Positions 8,767-18,348 of a stretch of 64,000 nucleotides of DNA are shown piece after piece. The translations under genes and the position numbers were made by a program. The stretch's first letter is position 1. The number at the start of each line of letters is the position of its first letter. The stretch covers positions 1 through 64,000 of the forward strand of contig JAJPHA010000021.1 of assembly GCA_021325475.1 (NCBI GenBank). Reading direction: 5' to 3'. The DNA comes from Rhodanobacteraceae bacterium (GTDB lineage Bacteria > Pseudomonadota > Gammaproteobacteria > Xanthomonadales > Rhodanobacteraceae). The notes beneath the pieces were generated by a model that saw only the letters and a program-made list of their open reading frames with translations, was not told the origin of the DNA and searched no databases.

Positions 8767-10104
8767 TCAGGCGGCGAGGCTCTCCGCCAGGCGGCCGCGC
8801 AGCGAGTGCGCCAGCGCAGCGGTGATGCGGACCTCGACGAACTCGCCGATCAGGCCGGGCGGGCCGGCGAAGTTGACGTAGCGCATGTTCTCGGTGCGGC
8901 CGGTGAGTTCGCGCGGATCCTTTTTGCTCGGACCCTCGACCAGCACGCGCTGCACGCTGCCGACCATCGCCTCGCTGATGCGCCGGGCGTTGGCCTCGAG
9001 GGCGGCCTGCAGGCGCGCCAGCCGTTGCTGCTTGACTTCGAGCGGGGTGTCGTCGGGCAGATTGGCCGCCGGCGTGCCCGGGCGGCGCGAGTAGACGAAC
9101 GAGAAGCTCTGATCGAAGCCGACGTCCTCGATCAGCTTCATGGTCTGCTCGAAGTCGGCATCGGTCTCGCCGGGGAAGCCGACGATGAAGTCCGAGGAAA
9201 TCGAGATGTCCGGCCGCACGCGGCGCAATTTGCGGATCTTCTGCTTGTACTCGAGCGCGGTGTAGCCGCGCTTCATCGCCGCGAGCACGCGATCGGAACC
9301 CGCCTGCACCGGCAGATGCAGGTAATCGGCGAGCTTGGGCACGTTGGCGTAGGCCTCGATCAGCGAGTCGGAGAACTCCAGCGGATGCGAGGTAGTGAAG
9401 CGGATGCGGCCGATGCCGTCGATGGCGGCGATGGCGTGGATCAGCAGCGCCAGGTCCGCCGTGCCGCCGTCGTGCATCGCGCCGCGGTAGGCGTTGACGT
9501 TCTGGCCGAGCAGGTTGATCTCGCGCACGCCCTGCTCGGCGAGCGCGGCGACCTCGGCGAGCACGTCGTCGAACGGCCGGCTGATCTCCTCGCCGCGGGT
9601 GTAGGGCACCACGCAGAACGAGCAGTATTTCGAGCAGCCTTCCATGATCGAGACGAACGCGGTCGGCCCTTCCTTGCGCGGCGCCGGCAGGTGATCGAAC
9701 TTCTCGATCTCGGGGAAGGAGATGTCCACCTGCGGCTGCCGGCCGGCGCGGCGCGCGTCCAGCATCTGCGGCAGGCGGTGCAGGGTCTGCGGGCCGAACA
9801 CGAGGTCCACGTAGGGCGCACGCCGGACGATGGCCTCGCCTTCCTGGCTCGCCACGCAGCCGCCGACGCCGATGACGAGCGCGGGTTTGGCGCGCTTGAG
9901 CGCCTTCCAGCGGCCGAGCTGGCTGAACACCTTCTCCTGCGCCTTCTCGCGGATCGAGCAGGTGTTGATCAGGATGACATCGGCGGCGGTCTCGTCGTCG
10001 GTGAGTTCCAGGCCGTGCGAGGCTGCCAGCACGTCGGCCATCTTGGCCGAGTCGTACTCGTTCATCTGACAACCGTGGGTCTTGATGTAGAGCTTGCCGG
10101 GCAT
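8767..10104 (-). CDS. miaB: tRNA-2-methylthio-N6-dimethylallyladenosine synthase MiaB
   Basis: 445 residues from the ATG at 10104; an in-frame TTG six codons upstream is less likely. A radical-SAM methylthiotransferase that adds the 2-methylthio group to i6A37 of tRNAs. The N-terminal UPF0004 domain has its three cluster cysteines ([28 protein letters not shown]), the radical-SAM motif CSKYCSFC follows, and a C-terminal TRAM domain ends the protein. It stands alone and ends 48 bp from the convergent beta-helix gene. Confidence 0.97.
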   Translation of the reverse strand: MPGKLYIKTHGCQMNEYDSAKMADVLAASHGLELTDDETAADVILINTCSIREKAQEKVFSQLGRWKALKRAKPALVIGVGGCVASQEGEAIVRRAPYVDLVFGPQTLHRLPQMLDARRAGRQPQVDISFPEIEKFDHLPAPRKEGPTAFVSIMEGCSKYCSFCVVPYTRGEEISRPFDDVLAEVAALAEQGVREINLLGQNVNAYRGAMHDGGTADLALLIHAIAAIDGIGRIRFTTSHPLEFSDSLIEAYANVPKLADYLHLPVQAGSDRVLAAMKRGYTALEYKQKIRKLRRVRPDISISSDFIVGFPGETDADFEQTMKLIEDVGFDQSFSFVYSRRPGTPAANLPDDTPLEVKQQRLARLQAALEANARRISEAMVGSVQRVLVEGPSKKDPRELTGRTENMRYVNFAGPPGLIGEFVEVRITAALAHSLRGRLAESLAA

Positions 10105-10344
10105 CGCTGTGGTACTTCGCAAACGCCGTATTCTACGGCCGCGGGCCAGGGGCGGCTAGCCGAGGGCCGGGGCTGATGGCCGGGCGGGGTTCGGCTTCTT
10201 CCGCTCACCGCTGGCCGCTCACCGCTCACATGCGAGGGCCGGGGGCTGTAAAGCATTTTCCACTCCCCACTCCCACTCCCACCAAAGGCACTTGGCAAAA
10301 CCCGAATCCTGTCAGAAACTTGGGCGGCCAACTTGCCTCGAATC
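10105..10344. other. Divergent intergenic region miaB / lytic transglycosylase
   Basis: 240 bp between divergent starts. It holds short imperfect tandem units (CCGCTCACCGCT repeated around 10202-10230 and CCACTCCC-type repeats around 10260-10280). A TAGAAT hexamer on the minus strand (10130-10135) could be the miaB -10. No gene is visible. Confidence 0.4.
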
Positions 10345-11268
10345 ATGAACTCGTCCCGCTCCCGCCGCGCGAATGCGCACCTGTTGCTGGCGATCCTCAT
10401 CGTCGGCGGTGTGTTGCTTTCGCTGCGGGCGCATGCGGGCGAGGTCTACCGCTGCACCGGACCGAACGGCCAGATCGCCTTCACCAACCGCATCGGCACG
10501 TTCAAGAACTGCACCCCGGTGGCGAGCTATGCCGATACGCCGGCGCCGAGTGCGGCCAAGGAGTCGGCGAAGGGACCGCACACCGAGTATCGCGCGCAGC
10601 CAGCGGAGTCGGGCGGCAGTGAGGTCGCGCCGCCACCCGCACCTTCCGCCGGCGCCAATGTCGAGATCCGGCGCGGCGCGGTGTACAAGGTGGCCAAGGC
10701 CAACGGCGTGACCGAATACACCAACATCCGCCCGCGCGGCGGCGCCTACACGGTGCTGTTCACCTACATGGCCACCTGCTACGCCTGCAACGTGCGTTCG
10801 ACGGTGGACTGGCGCAACATTCCGCTCAACCTGGATGCCTACCGCGACGAAATCGCCGCGGCGGCGAGCGAGTTCGGCGTCGATGCGGCGCTGTTGCGCG
10901 CGGTCATCCATGCCGAATCGGCGTTCAACCCGGGTGCCGTCTCGCTCAAGGGCGCGCAGGGTTTGATGCAATTGATGCCGGACACCGCCTCGGATCTCGG
11001 CGTCGACAATCCGTTCGATGCGCGCCAGAACATCCGCGGCGGCGCGCACTATCTGGCGCAACTGCTCAAGCAGTTCAACGGCGACGAACGTCTCGCCGCG
11101 GCGGCCTACGATGCCGGGCCGCAGAACGTGCAGAAGTACAACGGCGTGCCGCCGTTCGACGAAACCCAGGTCTACGTCGAGCGCGTCGGCACGCTGCGGC
11201 GGCGCTACACCGAGGCTAGCCAGCCTCCGGTTGCCGCGGCGGCGCCGGCGCCAGCGCCGCGCTCCTGA
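10345..11268 (+). CDS. Periplasmic lytic transglycosylase with DUF4124 region
   Basis: 307 residues from the ATG at 10345; the upstream in-frame TTG is less likely. A signal peptide or anchor (about 9-32) precedes a DUF4124-like segment (GEVYRCTGPNGQIAFTNRIG, 32-51). A similar short motif recurs near 113-130 (YKVAKANGVTEYTNIRP). The SLT domain (about 163-290) has the catalytic Glu191 in HAESAFNP and the GLMQLMP motif, so it should cleave peptidoglycan to 1,6-anhydro-MurNAc. The C-terminus is an Ala/Pro tail whose codons overlap the convergent GGDEF gene by 53 bp. Confidence 0.92.
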   Translation: MNSSRSRRANAHLLLAILIVGGVLLSLRAHAGEVYRCTGPNGQIAFTNRIGTFKNCTPVASYADTPAPSAAKESAKGPHTEYRAQPAESGGSEVAPPPAPSAGANVEIRRGAVYKVAKANGVTEYTNIRPRGGAYTVLFTYMATCYACNVRSTVDWRNIPLNLDAYRDEIAAAASEFGVDAALLRAVIHAESAFNPGAVSLKGAQGLMQLMPDTASDLGVDNPFDARQNIRGGAHYLAQLLKQFNGDERLAAAAYDAGPQNVQKYNGVPPFDETQVYVERVGTLRRRYTEASQPPVAAAAPAPAPRS

Positions 11269-13192
11269 CGGGCTCCGCCGGGAGCAGGCCGGCGACGACG
11301 ACCCGGTTGCGGCCCTCCGCCTTGGCCCGGTAGAGCGCCGCGTCGGCGCGCCGCTCGAGATCGGCGAAACTCGCATCCGGCGGAGTCAGTTCGGCCACGC
11401 CGATGCTGATCGTCACGCGCAGCCCGGGGTCGATCTCGCGGAACGACAAATCGGCGATCCGCTTGCGCAGACGCTCGGCGATGTCGGCGGCGTGGCTGCC
11501 GGCGCTGCGCGGCAACAGCACGAGAAATTCCTCGCCGCCGATGCGGCCGAGCAGGTCGCCCTCGCGCAGCGATTCCTGGCAGGCGCGTGCGATCGCGCGC
11601 AGCACCTTGTCGCCGGCGGCGTGACCGAGGCTGTCGTTGATGCGCTTGAATTCGTCGACGTCGATCGCCAGCACCGCCAGTGCCTCGCGGCCGGCCCGCG
11701 CGCGGCGGATGGCACGGCCGGCGAACTGCTCCACCCCGCGCCGGTTGGCCACGCCGGTGAGCGGATCGATCGAGGCCATGCGCTTCCAGTTGCGCAATCG
11801 CGCCAGCTGGCGGACGACGAGCAGCGCGAGCAGCGCGAGCAGCACCGCCAGCAGCGCCATCGCCGCCTGCTGCCACTGGCGCACGCGTTGCAGATTCTCC
11901 ACCTGCTTGTCCTTGAGCGCCTGCTCCGCGCGCAGGCGTGCGTTCTCGAGCTTGCTGCGATCGCTGTCGAATTGTTCGCGCAGCATCTGCGCCTGCTGAT
12001 CGGCGCGCTGCCGTTCCACCTCGTCGTGCAGTTTGAGATAGCGCTTGAATTCCTCGAGCGCGGCGGCCGGTTGCCCGCTCGCTTCGAGGCTTTGCGCCTT
12101 GGCCTGGTGCAGCATCTCCTGATAGCGGGTATTGCTGCTCCTGTCGAACGCGGCTTCGGCGCGTGCGAAATTGTCGAGCGCCTTGGCGTGCTGGTCGAGG
12201 CCGGCGTAGGCGCGCCCGCGCTGGAACCACACCATGCCTTGATCGGCGACGTCGCCGACCGCGGTGAAACCCTCCTCGGCGCTCTTGAGCTTCTCCAGCG
12301 CCTGCGCATGGCGGTGCAGCGCGTTGAGCGCGCCGGCCATGGCGAGATCCGCCGCGGCGATGTTGCCGCGATCGGCGGTGGCGTTGGCGACGGCGAGCGC
12401 GCGTTCCTGGTCGGCGAGCGCGGCCTCGTAGTGGCCGCTTTCCTCCTCGGCGTAGCCGAGCTGGACGAGGCTGACGAACAGCGATTCGCGGTCGCCGACG
12501 CGCTGTTCGTGCTCGATGCTCTGGTTCAGGAATTCGCGCGCCTTGTCGAGTTCGCCAAGCCGCCGGTAGGCGATGCCGATGGCGAGGAAGGTCTGTCCGG
12601 CCGCTTCGCTCAACTCGTTCTGCAGGAAGATGTGCTGCGCCTCGAGCAGGTCGGCGAGCGCCTTGCCGTGCACGCCGATCAGCGAATAGACGCCGCCGCG
12701 CAGTTGCAGGCCGCTGGCAAGCAACGGGTCGTCGTTGCACTGACGCGCCAGCTCGATGCCGCGGTCGTAGTCCGCGAGCGCGTCCTGCGGCGAGTTCAGG
12801 CTCTCCTGGAAGCCGCCGCGGCAGTAGTAGAACCGGCCGGCCGCCTCGGTATCCTTGGCCTGCAGCGCCTCGCGCAGGTGGGCGTCGGCGTAGGCGTAGC
12901 CGTCCTTGACCTTGTCGAGGTGGTCGAGCGTGCAATGCTCGGCGTCGAGCAGACGGCGGCGATGCGCATCGCCCGGCGGCAGCAGCTTTTCGAGCTGGGC
13001 GACGGCTTCGCGCTGGTGCGCGGTGTCGGTTTCGATCAGATCGCCGTAGTCGAGCCGGCGCAACAGCGCATCGAACGCCGCGGCGGACGGCATCGCCGGC
13101 GCGTCGGCGGCCGCCGGATGCGCCGCGAGCGGCAGCGACAGCATCGCGGCGAGAACGACGCGCCTCAGCCGCTCGAGCCATTGCCTGCGCAT
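11216..13192 (-). CDS. Diguanylate cyclase with periplasmic TPR domain
   Basis: 658 residues from the ATG at 13192, chosen because it puts a signal peptide directly at the N-terminus (MRRQWLERLRRVVLAAML, then AAHPAAADA). A long array of TPR-like helices (about 35-430) is followed by a coiled segment, a membrane helix (AAMALLAVLLALLALLVV) and a cytoplasmic GGDEF domain. The active site reads GGEEF (about 552-556) and an inhibitory RxxD site (REGD, 543-546) lies five residues before it, so a c-di-GMP synthase with product feedback is expected. The TPR sensor would face the periplasm. Its stop lies inside the 3' end of the convergent transglycosylase gene. Confidence 0.92.
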   Translation of the reverse strand: MRRQWLERLRRVVLAAMLSLPLAAHPAAADAPAMPSAAAFDALLRRLDYGDLIETDTAHQREAVAQLEKLLPPGDAHRRRLLDAEHCTLDHLDKVKDGYAYADAHLREALQAKDTEAAGRFYYCRGGFQESLNSPQDALADYDRGIELARQCNDDPLLASGLQLRGGVYSLIGVHGKALADLLEAQHIFLQNELSEAAGQTFLAIGIAYRRLGELDKAREFLNQSIEHEQRVGDRESLFVSLVQLGYAEEESGHYEAALADQERALAVANATADRGNIAAADLAMAGALNALHRHAQALEKLKSAEEGFTAVGDVADQGMVWFQRGRAYAGLDQHAKALDNFARAEAAFDRSSNTRYQEMLHQAKAQSLEASGQPAAALEEFKRYLKLHDEVERQRADQQAQMLREQFDSDRSKLENARLRAEQALKDKQVENLQRVRQWQQAAMALLAVLLALLALLVVRQLARLRNWKRMASIDPLTGVANRRGVEQFAGRAIRRARAGREALAVLAIDVDEFKRINDSLGHAAGDKVLRAIARACQESLREGDLLGRIGGEEFLVLLPRSAGSHAADIAERLRKRIADLSFREIDPGLRVTISIGVAELTPPDASFADLERRADAALYRAKAEGRNRVVVAGLLPAEPVRSAALAPAPPRQPEAG

Positions 13193-13274
13193 GGGTTCGC
13201 CTTGCCCGGATGTCATACGGATCATGGAAGGATCAGCAAATATCCGGCCATCGCCCAAGCCACCGGGAGTCGCT

Positions 13275-13338
13275 GGGGGATCGACCCTTGCGCCGCAAGG
13301 CTTGGATGGGGGCGTGGAGATGTGTCGTCGCCGCCGGA
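13275..13338 (-). repeat. Dispersed repeat family R2, copy a
   Basis: Read on the minus strand, this intergenic segment matches the R2 pattern best seen at 38951-39065: a CTCCGG-type start, CTCCAC, CCCCCATC and a small hairpin (CCTTGCG/CGCAAGG) near 13287-13301. Alignment was by eye. Confidence 0.6.
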
Positions 13339-13394
13339 GTCAGGAACATGGGTGCTCGATCGGGCCTTGCCTAGTGTAGCTCAGGCGCTCCCGT

Positions 13395-14606
13395 TCAACC
13401 GTTGGCCGCTCGTTGCGGACGTTCGGCCAGGGTGACGGCCAGTTGCAACGGCTGGCCGTCGCGTTGCACCGTGAGCTGCACGGTCGTGCCGGGCGTGAGG
13501 TTCGCCTCACGATTGCGCAGTTCGACCTGGTTCGTCACCGGCTCGCCGTCGAGCGCGGCGATGACGTCGCCGGCGCGCAGGCCGGCCAGCGCCGCCGGGC
13601 CGTTCTCGTAGACGCCGGCCACGCACACCGCCCGCTCCGGGCAGGGGAATTGCGGCGTGGTCGCCGCGTCGGTGTATTCGGCGCCGAGCCAGCCGCGGAT
13701 GACGCGGCCGTGGGCGATGATCTGGTCGAGCACCGCCTTGGCCGTCGCCACCGGGATCGCGAAGCCGATGCCGACGTTGCCGGCCGACGGCGAGAACAGA
13801 TTGGAATTGATGCCGACCAGTTCGCCGTAGGCGTTGACCAGCGCGCCGCCGGAATTGCCCTCGTTGATCGCGGCGTCGGTCTGGATGAAGTCCTCGTAGG
13901 TGGCGCGTTTCAACTGCCGCCCGAGCGCGCTGACGATGCCCATGGTGACGGTGCGGCTGAGCCCGAACGGATTGCCGATGGCGAGCACGACGTCGCCGAC
14001 GTTGAGCGGGGTCTTGTCGGCGATGGCGATGGCGGGCAGGTTCGGCGCGTCGATCTTGAGCACGGCGAGGTCGGTCTCGGCGTCGCTGCCGATGACGCGC
14101 GCCTGGGTCGTGCGGCCGTCGTAGAGTACCGTCTCGATCTCCTCGGCGCCCTGGATCACGTGGTTGTTGGTGATGACATAGCCGTCGGTGCCGACGATCA
14201 CCCCCGAGCCCAGGCTTTGCAGGCGCTTCTTCTGCGGACCGATGACGATGCCGGGGAACAGCCGCTGCAGCAGCGGGTTGGTCGGCACCAGCACCTGCGC
14301 ACGGGTGCTGACGATCTTGTTCGCGTAGATGCTGACGACCGCCGGCGCGGCGCGCGTCACCGCGCTCGCATAGGACACCGTCACCAGGTCCGCGCCGCGC
14401 GCCGGCTCCGCGACCGGCGCCGGGTGCGCCGGCGCGGTGCTCTCGGCCGCCGCCCGCGGCTCCGGTGCGGCGGTCTCCGTCGGCACGAACACGTGGCGCA
14501 CGCGCTCCACCAGCGACGGCGAGACCACGCTCGCGACGAACGCGGCGGCGAGACCGAGTGTCATGCATTGCGCCAGGAACAGCAGGGTGCGGAATACGGT
14601 TTTCAT
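13395..14606 (-). CDS. degS: DegS/AlgW-type envelope-stress serine protease
   Basis: 403 residues: one N-terminal membrane anchor (about 8-30), a trypsin-like domain with catalytic His149 (TNNHV), Asp179 (AETDLAV) and Ser252 (GNSGG), and a single PDZ domain (about 295-400). One membrane helix plus one PDZ domain is the DegS/AlgW layout rather than that of the two-PDZ DegP. DegS senses misfolded outer-membrane proteins and makes the first cut in the anti-sigma-E factor. Its place next to petABC matches pseudomonads and xanthomonads. It is transcribed divergently from petA across 177 bp. Confidence 0.9.
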   Translation of the reverse strand: MKTVFRTLLFLAQCMTLGLAAAFVASVVSPSLVERVRHVFVPTETAAPEPRAAAESTAPAHPAPVAEPARGADLVTVSYASAVTRAAPAVVSIYANKIVSTRAQVLVPTNPLLQRLFPGIVIGPQKKRLQSLGSGVIVGTDGYVITNNHVIQGAEEIETVLYDGRTTQARVIGSDAETDLAVLKIDAPNLPAIAIADKTPLNVGDVVLAIGNPFGLSRTVTMGIVSALGRQLKRATYEDFIQTDAAINEGNSGGALVNAYGELVGINSNLFSPSAGNVGIGFAIPVATAKAVLDQIIAHGRVIRGWLGAEYTDAATTPQFPCPERAVCVAGVYENGPAALAGLRAGDVIAALDGEPVTNQVELRNREANLTPGTTVQLTVQRDGQPLQLAVTLAERPQRAANG

Positions 14607-14692
14607 CGGATGTGTTTCGGGAGGGGGCCGCGTGCCGGAGCGCCGGACGCTGCGGCGCGGCCTGCGGCCGCACGCTCGCGCGCCCGGCTTCG

Positions 14693-14721
14693 TTGTCTGC
14701 CGCCGGGGGCTTGGTTAAACT
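14693..14721 (+). promoter_or_regulatory. Candidate petABC promoter
   Basis: TTGTCT (14693-14698) and TAAACT (14716-14721) are separated by 17 bp; each matches four of six sigma-70 consensus bases. They lie 62 bp upstream of petA in the divergent degS/petA gap. Confidence 0.45.
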
Positions 14722-14783
14722 AACACGATTTTTGGGGGTTTCCGCATCCCCGTCCCGATTCACCTGTACCTTTGGAGTGCCGG

Positions 14784-15392
14784 ATGGCGAACGACGCAGT
14801 GGATCACGGACGCCGCCGCTTTCTCACCGCCACGACCGCGGTCGTCGGCGGTGCGGGGGCATTGTGCGCGGCGGTGCCGTTCATCAAGACGTGGGAGCCG
14901 AGCGCGCGCGCCAGGAGCGCCGGCGCGCCGGTGGTGGCCGACATCAGCAAGATCGAACCCGGCCAGATGGTCAAGTTCCAGTGGCGCGGCATGCCGGTGT
15001 TCGTGGTCAACCGCACGCCGGCGCAGCTCGCGGCGCTCAAGGGTGTGGATGCGCGGCTGCGCGATCCCGAGAGCGACAACACCGACCAGCAGCCGGCGTT
15101 CGCCAAGAACGAGTTCCGCGCGCAGAAGGACAAGCCGCAGTGGCTGGTCGTGATCGGCCTGTGCACGCACCTGGGCTGCGTGCCGCAGTTCTTCGGTGAG
15201 CTCAAGCCCGAGCCGTTCGATCCGAACTGGCAGGGCGGCTTCTACTGCCCCTGCCACAAGTCGCGCTACGACCTGTCCGGGCGCGTGTTCGCCGGGGTGC
15301 CGGCGCCGGCCAACCTGAAGGTGCCGCCGTACAAGTTCCTGCCCGACGGCAACCACATTCTGATCGGCGTCAGTCCGGAAGGAGCCGCGTGA
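14784..15392 (+). CDS. petA: Ubiquinol-cytochrome c reductase Rieske subunit
   Basis: 202 residues from the ATG at 14784, with GGAG six bases upstream; an in-frame TTG at 14772 is less likely. A twin-arginine-like N-terminus (GRRRFLTATTAV) and membrane anchor are followed by the Rieske fold. The 2Fe-2S ligands are in CTHLGC (Cys127, His129) and CPCHKS (Cys155, His158); Cys132 and Cys157 form the usual disulfide. It is the high-potential iron-sulfur subunit of complex III. First gene of petABC; its TGA overlaps the petB ATG by one base. Confidence 0.97.
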   Translation: MANDAVDHGRRRFLTATTAVVGGAGALCAAVPFIKTWEPSARARSAGAPVVADISKIEPGQMVKFQWRGMPVFVVNRTPAQLAALKGVDARLRDPESDNTDQQPAFAKNEFRAQKDKPQWLVVIGLCTHLGCVPQFFGELKPEPFDPNWQGGFYCPCHKSRYDLSGRVFAGVPAPANLKVPPYKFLPDGNHILIGVSPEGAA

Positions 15393-16681
15393 TGGCCAGC
15401 GTGTTTTCCGCGATCGGCAACTGGATCAACGAGCGTGCGCCGGGCCTCGTGCCGGTGTATCGCAAGCACATGAGCGAGTACTACGCGCCGAAGAACTTCA
15501 ACGTCTGGTACTACTTCGGCTCGCTCGCGCTGCTGGTGCTGGTCAACCAGATCGTCACCGGCATCTTCCTCACCATGTTCTACAAGCCCGACGCCAGCCT
15601 GGCGTTCGCCTCGGTCGAGTACATCATGCGCGACGTCAACTGGGGCTGGCTGATCCGCTACATGCACGAGGTCGGCGCGTCGATGTTCTTCATCGTCGTC
15701 TACCTGCACATGTTCCGCGGCCTGATGTACGGCTCCTACAAGAAGCCGCGCGAGCTGGTCTGGCTGCTCGGCATGCTGATCTTCCTCGTGCTGATGGCCG
15801 AGGCGTTCATGGGCTACGTGCTGCCGTGGGGCAACATGTCGTTCTGGGGCGCCAAGGTGATCATCTCCCTGTTCGGCACCATCCCGTGGATCGGCGATGC
15901 GCTGATGGAGTGGATCATGGGCGACTACCTGCCCTCCGACGCCACCCTGAACCGCTTCTTCTCGCTGCACGTGATCGCGCTGCCGCTGGTGCTGCTGCTG
16001 CTCGTCGTGCTGCACATCGCCGCGCTGCACGAGGTCGGCTCGAACAACCCCGACGGCGTCGAGATCAAGAAGAAGAAGGACGAGCGCGGCCGGCCGCTCG
16101 ACGGTATCGCCTTCCATCCGTACTACACGGTGAAGGACCTGTTCGGCGCGGGTTTCTTCCTCATCATCTGCGCCTTCATCATCTTCTTCCAGCCGACCGT
16201 GGGCGGCTGGTTCCTCGAGCCCGACAACTTCATCCCGGCGAACAATCTGGTGACGCCGGAACACATCAAGCCGGTGTGGTACTTCACCCCGTTCTACGCC
16301 ATGCTGCGCATGGTGCCGTCGTTCTTCGGCACGGCGGTGTGGGGCGTGATCGTGATGTTCGTCGGCATCTTCGCGCTGTTCCTGGTGCCGTGGCTGGACC
16401 GCGGCGTGGTGAAGTCGGTGCGCTATCGCGGCCGCGGCTACAAGATCGGGCTGGCGCTGTTCGCGCTGTCGTTCCTCGGCCTCGGCACGGTCGGCGCGGG
16501 GCTCAGTTTCGAGATGATTCCGCGCTGGTTCGGTCCCGACGCCGACGTCACCGCGATCGAGAACTTCTACGGCCGGTTCTGGCTGATCGTGTATTTCGCC
16601 TCGTTCGTCGCGTTGTGGGCGTACACGCATTTCGGCTGGGAGAAGACCCGGCCGGTGCCGGAACGGGTGACGGGTCACTGA
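15392..16681 (+). CDS. petB: Cytochrome b subunit of the bc1 complex
   Basis: 429 residues, a full-length fused cytochrome b with eight or more membrane helices. Haem-ligand histidine pairs are His92/His106 (MHEVGAS, YLHMFRG) and His193/His208 (SLHVIALP, VLHIAAL). The Qo-site ef-loop motif reads PVWY (KPVWYFTPFYAML) instead of the mitochondrial PEWY, as is usual in beta/gammaproteobacteria. An in-frame GTG three bases upstream is possible, but the ATG overlapping the petA stop (TGATG) fits coupling. Confidence 0.97.
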   Translation: MASVFSAIGNWINERAPGLVPVYRKHMSEYYAPKNFNVWYYFGSLALLVLVNQIVTGIFLTMFYKPDASLAFASVEYIMRDVNWGWLIRYMHEVGASMFFIVVYLHMFRGLMYGSYKKPRELVWLLGMLIFLVLMAEAFMGYVLPWGNMSFWGAKVIISLFGTIPWIGDALMEWIMGDYLPSDATLNRFFSLHVIALPLVLLLLVVLHIAALHEVGSNNPDGVEIKKKKDERGRPLDGIAFHPYYTVKDLFGAGFFLIICAFIIFFQPTVGGWFLEPDNFIPANNLVTPEHIKPVWYFTPFYAMLRMVPSFFGTAVWGVIVMFVGIFALFLVPWLDRGVVKSVRYRGRGYKIGLALFALSFLGLGTVGAGLSFEMIPRWFGPDADVTAIENFYGRFWLIVYFASFVALWAYTHFGWEKTRPVPERVTGH

Positions 16682-16748
16682 GGCGCGCGACCGGCGCGGG
16701 ATCGCGGCCCGGCGCGGCCGCACACCACCAAGACAGCGGACAGCATCG

Positions 16749-17492
16749 ATGCGTATGATTCGAGTATTGCAAATCGCCTCCCTCGGTTTCGCGCTGGCGG
16801 CCGCCGGCGTCGTCGTCGCGCAGGAGGGCGCGGAGCTCAAACCGGCGAACACGCGGGTGGACAACCTCGCCTCGCTGCAGCGCGGCGCGCGGCTGTACTT
16901 CAACTACTGCGCCGGCTGCCATTCGCTCCAGTACCTGCGCTATTCGCGGCTCGCCGAGGATCTGCAACTGAGCGAGGAACAGGTGCTCAAGAACTTCGCC
17001 TTCACCGGTGCCAAGATCGGCGATCTCGCGGTCTCGAACCTGCCGGCGGCGAAGGCCGACGAATGGTTCGGCAAGGCGCCGCCGGATCTCTCGCTGGAGG
17101 CGCGCGCCAAGGGGCCGGACTGGATCTACAACTACCTCAAGGCCTTCTATCTCGACGAATCGCGGCCGAGCGGCTGGAACAACACGGTGTTTCCGAACGT
17201 CGCCATGCCGAACGTGCTGTGGGAATTGCAGGGCGTGCAGCGCGCGGTGTATGCGCCGGCCAAGGCGGGCGAGGAGCCGCGCGTGGAGCGTCTGGAACTG
17301 GCCGCCAAGGGGGCGCTGTCGCCGATGGAGTTCGATGAGGCCGCGCGCGATCTGACCGCGTTCCTCGAGTACGTCGGCGAACCGGCCAAGCTCAAGCGCG
17401 AGGCGATGGGCGTGTGGGTGGTGCTGTATCTCGGCTTCTTCACCCTGCTCGCCTGGCTGCTCAAGCACGAGTACTGGAAGGACGTGCACTGA
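16749..17492 (+). CDS. petC: Cytochrome c1 subunit of the bc1 complex
   Basis: 247 residues. A signal peptide (1-24, ending VVVAQ) is followed by the haem c motif CAGCH (Cys54, Cys57, His58), a NVAMPN segment likely to carry the axial Met, and a C-terminal membrane anchor (about 220-242). It passes electrons from the Rieske centre to soluble or membrane cytochrome c. Third and last petABC gene, 67 bp after petB. Confidence 0.97.
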   Translation: MRMIRVLQIASLGFALAAAGVVVAQEGAELKPANTRVDNLASLQRGARLYFNYCAGCHSLQYLRYSRLAEDLQLSEEQVLKNFAFTGAKIGDLAVSNLPAAKADEWFGKAPPDLSLEARAKGPDWIYNYLKAFYLDESRPSGWNNTVFPNVAMPNVLWELQGVQRAVYAPAKAGEEPRVERLELAAKGALSPMEFDEAARDLTAFLEYVGEPAKLKREAMGVWVVLYLGFFTLLAWLLKHEYWKDVH

Positions 17493-17708
17493 CTTGGGCC
17501 CGGCCCGGCCCGACTTGCCAGGCGCGGTGCGGATTCGGTACAAGGGGAGCGCGGCCGGGCTTGGGAGCCGGCCTCGACGAAGGGGATTCCGGCAGATCCG
17601 GCGATCGTCCATTCCGGCGGTACCGTTCCCCGCGGCGTTCGCGGCGGAACGCGTCGCCGCGATCGGCGGAACGGCCCATCCCCGTCCCGGGGGACGCGAG
17701 GAATCGAC

Positions 17709-18332
17709 ATGGCCTTGAGTCAACGATCGCGCACGATACTCACCCTGTACTCGGCCACCGACGAGGTGCAGTGCCACCGCGTCCGCCTGGTACTGGCGGC
17801 CAAGGGCGTGGTCTACGATCTCGTGCCGGTCAATCCGCAGTCGCCGCCGGAGGATCTGCTCGACCTCAACCCCTACAACAGCGTGCCGACGCTGGTCGAC
17901 CGCGATCTCGTGCTGTACGACACCGGTGTCATCTGCGAATACCTCGACGAACGCTATCCGCATCCGCCGCTGATGCCAGTCGATCCGCTGTCGCGCGCGC
18001 GGCTGCGCCTGGCGATCGTGCGCGTCGAGCGCGACTGGCTGCCGTTCGTCGCCCAGATCGAGGCCGGCGGACGTCCGGCGGAGACCGCGCGCAAGCGCCT
18101 GCGCGAAGCGCTCATCGCCAGCGTGCCGCTGTTCAAGGCGGCCAAGTTCTTCCTCAATCCCGAGCTCAGTCTCGCCGATTGCGCGCTGGCGCCGCTGATC
18201 TGGCGCCTGCCCAGTCTCGGCGTCGTGCTGCCGCGGGAAGCGCACGTCATCGAGGACTACGGCGACCGCATCTTCCGCAACCCCGGCTTCACCCGCAGCC
18301 TGACGCCGGAAGAGAAGGCGTTGCGCGAATAG
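17709..18332 (+). CDS. sspA: Stringent starvation protein A (GST-fold)
   Basis: 207 residues with an N-terminal thioredoxin-like domain (start of fold TLYSATDEVQCHRVRLVLA) and a C-terminal helical GST domain. SspA binds RNA polymerase and modulates transcription in stationary phase and stress; it does not work as a glutathione transferase. The 216 bp before it are GC-rich with no clear promoter. It is followed 16 bp later by sspB. Confidence 0.95.
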   Translation: MALSQRSRTILTLYSATDEVQCHRVRLVLAAKGVVYDLVPVNPQSPPEDLLDLNPYNSVPTLVDRDLVLYDTGVICEYLDERYPHPPLMPVDPLSRARLRLAIVRVERDWLPFVAQIEAGGRPAETARKRLREALIASVPLFKAAKFFLNPELSLADCALAPLIWRLPSLGVVLPREAHVIEDYGDRIFRNPGFTRSLTPEEKALRE

Positions 18333-18348
18333 CGCCGCGCCCGCCGCC

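Noticed and set aside
11018-13435. An 800-codon plus-strand frame over the GGDEF gene
   Set aside because: Antisense to a clear TPR-GGDEF gene; composition is typical of a reverse-frame artefact.
17493-17708. A regulatory element between petC and sspA
   Set aside because: GC-rich and without a clear hairpin, hexamer pair or conserved motif that I could support.
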